Assembly: GCA_015179125.1 (NCBI GenBank) | Contig: WHVA01000033.1 | Location: forward strand, 248,001 to 312,000 | Direction: 5' to 3' | DNA: 64,000 bases | Source of the DNA: Gautieria morchelliformis | Lineage: Eukaryota; Basidiomycota; Agaricomycetes; Gomphales; Gomphaceae | In this document: positions 35,633 through 44,623 of the stretch, in pieces | How positions within the stretch are numbered: position 1 is the stretch's first letter | Layout: each line of letters begins with the position of its first letter | Program-made: the position numbers and the translations under genes | The notes under the pieces: model-generated | What the model was told of the DNA's origin: nothing | What the model saw: only the letters and a program-made list of their open reading frames with translations | Database searches by the model: none

Positions 35633-36008
35633 GAGAAAGCAACGCGAGCGTGGAAACTGAATGCGGGTTAGTGCGAGTGCGGCTGGCGAGCAAAAATCAA
35701 AAACACCTGTGCGATGTGGGTGCGATGTGGGAGCGCTGCGGGCGAGCGAAGCACAGGGGCGACTCGCGGAGTCGCTGAGTAGGCAGGGGTGGTCCGTCCG
35801 CTGGACGGTCCAATGACGTGGACGCTGACATGTTCAGCGGGACTCGAGACTACTCGCGTGGTGAAGTTCAGCCGAACTTCAAGAGAAAAAGAGAGAGAGA
35901 GAACTGCTTACAGCCAGTTAAAAGTACAGAAGTGAAGGAAGAAAATAGGAGATAAGACTGAGCAGAATTCGCCGCGTGGAAGAACGCTCCGCTACTTAAA
36001 CGCTGATG
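35633..36008 (-). repeat. Inverted terminal-repeat piece of the element D family
   Basis: The reverse complement matches about 23164-23558 of element D, from catcagcgtttaagt to the gagcgtggaaac block, with few differences. It ends 31 bp before the start codon of HD1-1, so it takes the place of most of that gene's upstream region. Confidence 0.88.
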
Positions 36009-36039
36009 TACTTTCAACCACTACCACTCATACCCGTAT

Positions 36040-38473
36040 ATGTCTGCTATATCGATGCGTAACAAAACGAATATGAGACTCAGAAGCTCCATACACACCA
36101 TTAGACAGAAGTTCTTCGACGCTATCAGCGGTGACCCCCAATACCTCACTTTCTTCTTGGACGAATTCACATCATTGCAGCAAGAAATCACTAAAGAAAA
36201 GCTGTCGTCGTCTTTGGATGAAGAAACATTGGCTCTAGCGCATACTATGCAGCATGACATGGCTGTCATGGTCCGGTGTTTTCTTGATATCGAAACGACG
36301 ACCTCATCTCTACATTCCCAGCTAACGGAGGAAACGGAGGCGATTGTCGATGCATACAAGGAAGGCTCTTCCTGGAGTCAGACCTTACCATCCGCAGAAT
36401 CCAAGAGAGTACCCAAACCGTTACTTCAATCTCCCCCCCATCCAACCACCACACCCATCGCATCCGCCCTTGCTACCACACTCCCCTCTCGTAACCCTTC
36501 TAGCACCGCATCATCCCGCTCTGCCTCTGACCGAAATCCCCTCCCAGAGTTCATCGAACACGCCTACAAATTCTTCGTCTCCCACATCTTCAACCCATAC
36601 CCCACCCGCGAGGAAAAACAAGCCATTGCTGATGAAACGAACAATAGCCGTGTCACACGCTCCACCGTCTCGAATTGGTTCGCCAACGCCCGTCGACGGT
36701 GTGGATGGATAGATATCCTCAAGCAGCGGTGTAACGGCAATCGCGACCAGATGGTTGATCTTGCGAAACGGGTCTTCGTCAAGCCCGATCCACGCCATCC
36801 AGTTGACCCTCAGATTGTCGCCGAGTTGATGGATATGAAAGAGAGCGCAGAGTCAATGTACGAAGACAACACTCGGACCAGCGCGTGGATCGACGAACTA
36901 GAGGAGATGGAGGAGCTCATCAACCCGATACCCGAGGTGGAGCGGCTGGCGGCGAAGAAGCGCGAGGCTGAGGCAGAACGTGAATTGCGCAAACGACAAA
37001 AGGAGATGCTCAAGGAGCAGCGCGACTTTGAACGGCGGAAGCGCAAGATGCAAGCAGAGGCATTGCGCAAGGCTGATAGGGTGGCGAAGGATGTGCAACA
37101 GGCGAAAGAAAAGACAGGAAAGAACAATGAGCAGCGTTCCCCCTTGCTCGTGGTGTCGTATCCCCCTACTGAACAGGATGGCAACGAATCCGTCATGGAG
37201 CCAAGCCCTGTCGCAGGCGGCAAGCGTAAACTCGACAGTGGTGACGATGGTTCTAACGACTTCTGTGAACCTCGCCACGTATCTCCTGCATACTCGCTCT
37301 CCTCGTCTGTCGATTCCGACCTATCATCGGATGGTAGAGTCCCCTCTCTGTCGTGGTCTGATAGTGGTGACGAACGACCATATAAGCGAAGCAGGTACGT
37401 TCTGTTTTAATTTATTTAGTGGATATTTCCTCATGTAATTTCCCAGAGCATCTGCCTCGACACCTTACGAATCTTCTTCCGTGACTCCCGCGCTCGAAAT
37501 CCCTACATCATTTGATTACTCCTTTACTTTCGAACCACCCACTGGCTTAACCAATGACCCCGCTGTGTTCAATTCAATGTTTAGCCTCTCCGCCAACGCA
37601 GGCGAAAGTCATGTGGCCACGCCTCAGCCACCGCCACGTGGACAAAAACGGCTAGTTGACCTAGAGGAGGAGGATGAATCTACTCTTCGGGCAAAACGGG
37701 CAAAACACATCGTGGCGTCAAGTGGCCCCGAGTTGCCGCCGGCGCCCTCCACGCCGTTATTCACGCCGCCACCTTCAATCAATGGAATGCCGACAGTGAG
37801 TGCAGGTCGAAGGTCAAGCTTCGAACCTGTTGATGTCGACGCCGTCTGGGGTTTGGACCAAACAAGCCCTCCACCGATGCACAATTCTCAGCAGGACGCC
37901 TCTTTGCCTCTTGAGATTGGCGTTTTTTACTGGTTTAGTTGCGCAAATTATGCCTTGGACCAGCTCGGTAGCTCAGTGGCCGGAGATTCTGATTATGCAC
38001 AGCTTTTCCAGCTGTTCACGGAGGTGCCACCCTCTCACTTTGGAGCGCCAAAACCGATTGAACAAGATTTAGATACGCAGCTTGGGCTGCCGTCGTTCGA
38101 CGTGCCAACCTCTGATATCTTGGTTCAGCTCCCCGCGCCCGCCACCACCAACTCCCAATCCCGTGTCAATAAAGAACTCAGTCTTGACCTCAGCGGCTTA
38201 ATGTCCGGTTTCATGTCCGAGGAAGCTTATAACGACCTTGGTCTGACCTTCCCGGAATCCACCGCTTCCACTTCGCCTGGTCTCTCGCGTCCTTCTTCTT
38301 CCGTATCTCTGGCATGGAAATCTGCGCCAGAGACAATTCCAACGCCGGCAGAGCTAGCAGCGAAATTACAGAGCAAGGAGCGTAAGCGAAAGGAGATCGA
38401 AGAGAGGAAAGCTGCATTAGAGAAGGAGCGGGCGAGAGTTGCCGAGTTGGAGCGCGAGCTTGAAGATGAATGA
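36040..38473 (+). CDS. HD1 mating-type homeodomain protein (HD1-1)
   Basis: Two exons (36040-37394 and 37447-38473; 52-bp GT..AG intron) encode 793 residues. HD1 proteins are homeodomain transcription factors that dimerise with HD2 proteins from a compatible mate to switch on dikaryon development in the nucleus. Residues 1-120 form the variable specificity region (RLRSSIHTIRQKFFDAI). The homeodomain spans about 168-230 with FNPYPTREEKQAIADE and the recognition helix VSNWFANARRRCGW. A charged coiled coil follows (KREAEAERELRKRQKEM), then Lys/Arg-rich KRKLD and RPYKRSR possible nuclear signals, a Ser/Pro-rich activation-like region, and a final coil (ERARVAELERELEDE). From about residue 125 on it is nearly identical to HD1-2, but the N-terminus is different. 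A retroelement repeat ends 31 bp upstream, so expression is doubtful. Confidence 0.95.
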
Positions 38474-38999
38474 GATTTGGTTGTTAATGCTCGTAAGTCA
38501 TTTACACGTAGTGAGGCCCAAGAAGCTTTGCTGATTTTGATTCCAGTGGTTATTATAGTTTATCTTTGACCCGCTGATCACCCACATACCACAGCCCATA
38601 TAAATACCCATCCCGTCTACAGTGCACTTGTTTTGCGTCATCAGCCTTGCTTTCCTGTTTTCGTTGCTCTCACGTTCAGCGTAACTGGGTTTTGTTATTC
38701 TCTGTCGTGTTCTGTATTCTCTGTCGTGTTCTGTATCAAAATTTGGCTGCGCATTAGTAAAGAATAGCAGGCATTCTCGTTATCCACTAATCGAGTGAAA
38801 GACATGCATGCGAACCGGACAAATTTAATGATCCATGCTCGCGCCAACCTTCAAGTCCGAACATAAGGGCGCGGGGCATCCTAAAACCCAGCGGGATGGC
38901 CATGAATGACACTAAGAGCTTGTGGAGGGTAAGTTGAAAGTGACTAGCAGAAAAGATAGCGCATGCTCCTACTACCTTCAGAGATACTTGCTATCGTAC
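38474..38999. other. HD1-1 downstream region
   Basis: Noncoding, shared with 47050-47575 downstream of HD1-2. It includes a tataaatacc TATA-like box near 38597 without a following gene that I recognise. Confidence 0.5.
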
Positions 39000-39143
39000 T
39001 TAGAACGTAGACTCGTCATCGCCAGTTAAGCTGTCCAATAGCTGAGGATCAATTGGCCCTGGTTCATGGTGTCAGAATGTATTCACATGCAATGACGATA
39101 CTTACGACCGGTCCGAACCGTATGTCGACCCATATAGGCCGCT
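39000..39143 (-). pseudogene. 3' end of the POM34-like membrane-protein gene, duplicated
   Basis: It matches 47576-47722: last exon with PIDPQLLDSLTGDDESTF and stop, the 47-bp intron, and the end of exon 2 (GRHTVRTG). It breaks off at 39143, where the HD2-tail segment begins. It marks the junction between the two HD units. Confidence 0.85.
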
Positions 39144-39508
39144 CGTGGTGTCAATGGATTCCCTCGTGTTTGCCCGACGGTCCCGGAGCCACGCGTGCGG
39201 CGGGACGACGAAAGGGTCGGATGTGAGCTGGGACGGCTCGTAGACAGCCGGGTAGGCGTGAACCGACGTTTTGGGAGGGTTGAGGGGTTGTCGCTGTGTG
39301 GCACGGGTGTATGCTCCTCGACCGATGTGGGAAGTTTATGGAAGAGTTTTGTCAGTTTCGGTATCTCGAGGGGGAATGAATTTTGCCGGCACCAAGGGCA
39401 TAGTAGAACAAGGCTGAAGGAGAGCTGAAAAGCGCGAAGCGTGAAGTTTTTATAGTCCCGCACGCGTGTGGCACGGGCCGGGCCCAGACTGGATTGGGAT
39501 TCCGACAA
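39144..39508 (-). pseudogene. HD2 remnant without homeodomain (copy of psi-2)
   Basis: Minus-strand promoter-like segment (ctataaaaac), short start (MPLVPAKF-like) and part of the HD2 C-terminal exon (HAWLRDRRANTR region), cut at the unit junction. It is almost the same as 6507-6830. Confidence 0.75.
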
Positions 39509-40199
39509 GGAAATACAAATAATGTCTCACCCAACTGCATTTTTGTCTCCGACAACCAGCCTGATGTCACGATGTGTCAGGGGGCATTGTCTCAATGAGA
39601 CATTATTATGCCTTGCTTCCGACAACTTCAAAGAATTCCGACACGAGTTTAGAGAAAGTACAAAGAATGGAACGAGATGACCGCGAAATCAGATCATGTC
39701 ATTGTTGAACGTTAAACAACCAGCTCTAATCCTCAGTAGCAGTAAAACAGATATTATTGACTTTCTTGTTCCGTGCATTCACAGTGGACAGAGCTGGATG
39801 CCGCCGAGGCAATTGATCTAGGCGGCACCATCCACAACATAGGAGATGCCGTAGCACGCCGGGCAGGTTGCCCTTTTGTGTTCGCTTTCGGTGCCAGAAT
39901 TGTTGACTCGGATGTTTTAATTACCCCGAAAATTAGGCGGCTTCAGCCAGCAATATTGCTACACATGAGTACATGTACAATATTACTGTAATCAAAGAAA
40001 AAGCGAACGACGTGAGACGTGACACACGCCATAAAAATATACTGACGAGGAATCGAGACTGCACTGGTCAATACTTATCCGCGGCAGACGCACTTCGAAG
40101 TGCGGCTTGATACATGCACCAGACCATCCGCGCTCCTAAGACGTGGATCCTGTGGCGCTACGACACAACGGACGCTGCAGCGAGCCCAATTTCAAAGTG

Positions 40200-40640
40200 G
40201 GAGACAGCTGTTCGGTCTGCGACTCCAATGCGTCAACACCCATGCTGCATGCATGCAGGCCTGGCTCCTCAGACTCGTAGCAGACGGATCGGCCGTCGTG
40301 CTGTCGTCCCCGGACGCATCGCATGCATGTGGTATCTGCCTCCATTTCTGCCTAATGCCTTGGGGTCCGGAGAGTTATAGTCCCACCGACGGGAGACGCA
40401 GCATACGTGGTATCTCGAGAGTACACGAGCTCGGTGCATCGAGACCAGCCTCGAGAGAACTCTCGGTAGCTCGGTATCGGAGTATCGCCTTGACAACGAT
40501 GATGCGCGGGATGTGGCCATCGAGGAGATGTTGCGCCGCATCGACGGACGAGGAGCCTGTCCACCTGTCATCTTTGCGGTCGAATCCACCATTTTATCTT
40601 GCGGGTACACAGAGTTTCCTACACGTATCGCGGAGAGTGG
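40200..40640 (-). pseudogene. Diverged HD2 C-terminal exon (copy 2)
   Basis: The second copy of 7560-7995, with the MTGGQAPRPSMRRNISSMA block on the minus strand. It differs from copy 1 by several indels, unlike the HD2-like N-terminal frame upstream, which is unchanged. Confidence 0.6.
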
Positions 40641-40969
40641 TTAGGAAAATGGAATGACAATAAAAATAGATAGACGCAAGGCTTGTGAGCCGCTCACGTA
40701 CGGGAACATATAGCATATTCTTGCAAATACAGAAACAGGAAGACATCGCCGTACAACAGGAAGAAACCAGTTGATCAGAAGAGATCACACATATGTAGAA
40801 ACATGGCCAGCAACAGCAAGGAACTCGATCCTACGAAATAAAGACACGGGAATCCAACGCCCGTGAATATAACCCCAAGCCCGGTATGTCCTTCAACCAA
40901 GGACGAAAAGGACAGAGCCAAGATAACCTCGAGTGGCGGAGGCCACCTATCGTTGCCTGCGAGATTATA

Positions 40970-41428
40970 CTACTTGGACTGAGTCCTGTTCGCCTGAGCA
41001 GCTAGATGGGAACGCGCGAGATCCATCGACTCTCTAGCCCAACCATCCGCAGTGTCTTTGTATAATGTGTGGAGCGTGTCGAAGAACTCGGCCACAAGGT
41101 CTTCCACCGGCGTCATGCCTGGAGCTTGAGACATGTTGGCCACCTTCTCTACCGTAGTACGAAACGTGCCCTCAAATTTCAGTCGAAGATAGTGCGTGTT
41201 TTGTTGATAGATGTCCGACAGCCTCTTTGCCACCTCTGTGGTCACGCCAATATCGACAAGTTGGGAATCCAACGGTCCTGCAGAAGAAAAGTGGAAATGG
41301 GAAATGTCGATTGGTGTGGTGGTCGATGAAGTGGGATGGCTTGAGGCGGACATCGCCTCGAGTATTTTGGTTGCAGCGGCATCCATCTCGCGAAGAACTT
41401 GGATGGTTGACGTGAAAGACCCCGACAT
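40970..41428 (-). CDS. HD2-like N-terminal domain only, second copy
   Basis: It encodes the same 152 residues as 8324-8782, including QLVDIGVTTEVAKRLSDIY, with no homeodomain exons between it and the diverged C-terminal exon at 40200-40640. Identity of the two copies points to recent duplication. In known A loci the HD2 N-terminus mediates partner choice, so a product could in principle occupy HD1. It may equally be a silent remnant. Confidence 0.6.
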   Translation of the reverse strand: MSGSFTSTIQVLREMDAAATKILEAMSASSHPTSSTTTPIDISHFHFSSAGPLDSQLVDIGVTTEVAKRLSDIYQQNTHYLRLKFEGTFRTTVEKVANMSQAPGMTPVEDLVAEFFDTLHTLYKDTADGWARESMDLARSHLAAQANRTQSK

Positions 41429-42034
41429 GGTAGAGCGAGAGCTAGGCTGAAGGAAAACCTGTGGCACGAGCAGCTTTTATTGCAAAGAGTCACCCCTCGT
41501 GTTTCACGACTACCGCGGATCGAGCCGAATCGTAATCGAATCGATCTCAGTTGCGCTCCAAGGGCTAGAGTTCTGCCTGACATTCTTGACAGCCAGATAT
41601 CGTGGTGAACTCGTGGGGACTTGGGCCGTGAATGCCGGCAAAGACTAAGAGCCCCTCCTTTCAAGTTGGGGCTGAATTTGAACGCCACGAACACGAGGCA
41701 CCAGATTATATACCTTGCAGCGATTTACATAAGCACGAGCTTTCAACGTCGATAGCCCCAGTCGTCTTAATGATACCGATCGTTGATCCCCACAATGTTG
41801 GCGCTTTCGGGTGTGCATGAAGCTTTAGTGGCTCTCGCAGAGATAAGTGGAGCAGCTGAGTCAGCCGATCTCAGACTGTATCAAACATGTCCAATCCTTC
41901 TCGCCCATTACTACCCACCAGTCGCAAGGCTCAGAAGTAGTGACTGGAAGGGCGAGCGGTAGGGGTAGCGGTATCCCCCTGCTCGAAACCGTGGCGAGCG
42001 GCGCTCTGCTGGACGCGGCTGCCTGCTCACAGGC

Positions 42035-42703
42035 AGCGTGGCTAACGCCTCTGTCCTGTCGACCACAGTCCCGCTAGGGTTAATTGCTGTCCATGCCGAG
42101 TCGTAACGATCGATCGACTGGTCGCTGATCGTTAGGCGTGTTGCCAGTATCCGAGCACGTGTCCCCATATCAGAGATCCATGACACGAGCCACGTGACTC
42201 CTTTCTCCACACCACAATCATTTCTATTGTTCCAATGCTAAGTATATAATCTCCACATCATAGCCTACCTCTCATCGCGTCCTCGATATCGATGATCGGC
42301 GGATTCGGCGATGCGCCGTTCGCCACGCGAGACGTGAGGGTACGTCATTGTGGTTTGCCCGTCTCATCCATCAAAAGGCAGATGTGGCACGCGAGGCCGA
42401 ACTCGGCGATGATGCTTTTAACTTCCGACTGCAAGGTAAGATTGTATGCTACACGTACAACAAACGAGGAGAAGACGAACAACTAGTGATACGAGAGTGG
42501 GATAGACTATAAGACATTGATGATGAGATCGAGCCTGGCTAAATACTTATCCTGGAACGCCGCGACAGATGAACGCGGGTCAATACAGAGTGAGTGAGTG
42601 GGTGAATGTCCTGCTAATACGTATGTCGTGTCAAATCCTGCCCCGCTACGACACAACGGACGCAGCAGCGAGCAAGTTCTCCCTCACGACTAGAGACGCC
42701 GGC
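42035..42703. other. HD2c downstream region, inverted partner of 29775-30640
   Basis: No gene is recognised. It contains the intact site where elements C and E are inserted in the other unit, and blocks matching 29990-30640 in inverse orientation. Its coding potential is weak. Confidence 0.5.
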
Positions 42704-44494
42704 TCATTTTGTAGACTCGGCGACCCTGGCTTGATTCTTCAGTCGCACCAGACGGACCGGCCGTCGTGCTATCGTCCCCAGGCGAATCGCACGCGGTCTC
42801 GGCCTCGTTTTGGCCTCAGGGTCCAGGGAGGCTCCACTGGCGGGAGACACAGCATACTCCGGTATCTCGACAGTACACGCGCTCTGTGAATCGAGGTGAG
42901 CCTCGAGAGCATTCTCGCTTGACGTCGGGAGCTCGGCCTCGGAGGATAGCGGAGACGAGCCAGCACTCGACGAACACGGTGATGCGATAGTCGATTCGCT
43001 CGAGTACCATATCCCATACAACTCCGACTCTGAGGAGACGTTGCGCGGGAGCCGTCCGCCCTTCATCTTTTCGGACGGCTCATCGACGTCCATGGTGTCA
43101 AATCCACTCAGTATATCCGCCACCGCTTCCGCGGTGGTGTCAATGGATTCCCTCGTATTTGCCCGACGGTCCCGGAGCCACGCATGCGGCGCGACGACGA
43201 AAGGGTCGGATGTAAGTTGGGACGGCTCGTAGACAGCCGGGTAAGCGTGAACCGACGTTTTGGGAGGGTTGAGGGGGTTGTCGCTGGGTGGCATGGGTGT
43301 ATGCTCCTCGATCGATGTGGGAAGTTGGTATACCGCAGTCCCCTATCGCTTGGCGTGATTAGGAATGTTGCAAAACTATAAATAAATAAGCTGAAACTCG
43401 CACCAAAAGTCCGTAGTCTGTCAACCCAACGCGCTCGTCAGAACACGACCAAGGCGATGGCGCGTCCTCTGTAACTCCTGGCGATACAGCGAGCGTACTC
43501 GGCTCAGGTGGCGTGTCATCATCCAAGACAATGATCTCTGGCACAGCCGAGCGTCTTGGAGGACCTTGCATCAGGATAGGCAGTTCATATGTACCGTAGT
43601 GTTCAGTAGGGTCCGGATTCAGCTTCTTCGTGAGTGGGTGTGACTTCGACAGCGCCTCCCGCGCAGAGTCGCCGAGACGTTCCCTCATCTCTTCGAAAGT
43701 CCTGGGAGCGGTCGTGGCGCGGCTTGATTGGGCGCGGGCGGGTGGTCGGCAGCGGCGGTTTTGGAACTGTGCACAAGGATTAAATGGCGAGTAAGGGAGA
43801 TTATTGCGGAGAGACGCACCCAGGTGGTGACCTGGCGAAGGGACATCCCGGAGATGCGTGCGAGATGCTTTTTGTCTTCGCGGCTTGGGAAGCGGTCTTT
43901 TTCGAATGCGAACTCGAAGAGTGGGAGATATTCCTTTAGGATACGTTGGAAGCCTACTAAAGGATGGATAAATCCAGTACACACCGACTTAAACCGTCGT
44001 TTAGATTTCCTGTCGGGTGAGATTGGCATATTGACGGGGGCTACCGGAGGCGAAAGCTCTGGGCTGAATGACAGACGCGATTTCACGAGGTCTATGGCCT
44101 GATTCGCCCACTCGAGTAGTGAGGACTGGTACATGTGGTGATACACATTGCATAACTGCGTTTGAAACTTCTTCTGGTGGTCGACAGCTGCTACCAGTCG
44201 CACAGAACTAAGTTGGGCCCAAGTATTGTGAAGTTTTTCTTCCAATGAGCGTTTCAACTCTTCTGCTTGGCGCATATAAGCATTTGACATGGCATCAGCT
44301 ACATCGTGCGGCAGTCCCAGAGCCACCAGTGTTGGAGTCAAAGGGGTTGGTAGGAAGAATGTGGGAACTTGTATGAGGACGGAGGATGTGATGGGACCGT
44401 TGTCGGTGCTCTCTGGGACGCCTTTGCTTACAGCTTCACGGATGCGATGGGATATCTCGAGAGCCTCGCGAAGTGCAGCCATTGTGTTAGACAT
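42704..44494 (-). CDS. HD2 mating-type homeodomain protein (HD2c), intact
   Basis: Four exons on the minus strand (44494-43985, 43933-43820, 43766-43404, 43342-42704), with introns of 51, 53 and 61 bp and GT..AG ends, encode 541 residues. It is the DNA-binding partner of HD1 in the A mating pathway. Residues 1-165 are the specificity region (start MSNTMAALREALEISHRI). The homeodomain spans about 172-235: FEKDRFPSREDKKHLARISG, then VTTW spliced to FQNRRCR. The C-terminal part has an acidic IIVLDDDTPPEPST stretch and Ser/Glu-rich tail. I chose the ATG at 44494 over the in-frame one at 44578 because 44494 gives the usual HD2 start and leaves a promoter. It is divergent from HD1-2, 129 bp away. 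All splice sites and the homeodomain are intact. Confidence 0.93.
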
Positions 44495-44623
44495 TATGAG
44501 AGAGGAGGGAGGGAAAGAAGTCAAACCATATGTGGCGCTTAAGCCACATTGTGGAGTTATTATTTGAAACACCGACATCCATTGTTCTAATTATATAAAC
44601 TATCTCTTCGTTTTGCGTATGCC
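44495..44623. promoter_or_regulatory. Bidirectional HD2c/HD1-2 promoter
   Basis: 129 bp separate the two start codons. A TATA box on the plus strand (ttatataaac, 44591-44600) is 24 bp before the HD1-2 ATG, itself in a good context (gccATGG). A near-palindrome tgtggcgcttaagccaca lies around 44531-44548. HD pairs in mushrooms are normally divergent with a short shared promoter. Confidence 0.7.

Larger units (their letters stand above)
36420..39143 (+). repeat. Segmental duplication, HD1 and downstream (partner 45000-47722)
   Basis: High similarity to 45000-47722 begins within the HD1 Pro/Ser linker and runs through the homeodomain, the C-terminus, the HD1 downstream region (with the tatcaaaatttggctgcgc block) and the last exons of the POM34-like gene. 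Similarity is abruptly low before about 36420. Copy 1 has an extra tandem ttctctgtcgtgttctgta near 38700. Confidence 0.9.
39144..42034 (+). repeat. Segmental duplication, copy 2 (partner 6507-9547)
   Basis: It starts at cgtggtgtcaatgg inside an HD2-tail remnant and follows 6507-9547 in order. It is uninterrupted at its right end, giving the empty site for retroelement C (cacaggc joined to agcgtggc). Confidence 0.88.

Noticed and set aside
36810-37438. Frames of 126-152 codons on both strands over HD1-1 (and the same over HD1-2)
   Set aside because: They are shadows of the HD1 coding sequence; codons are explained by the homeodomain protein frame.
44495-44578. HD2c start at 44578
   Set aside because: It would leave only 45 bp to the HD1-2 start and adds 28 residues without any match in HD2b; 44494 is preferred.
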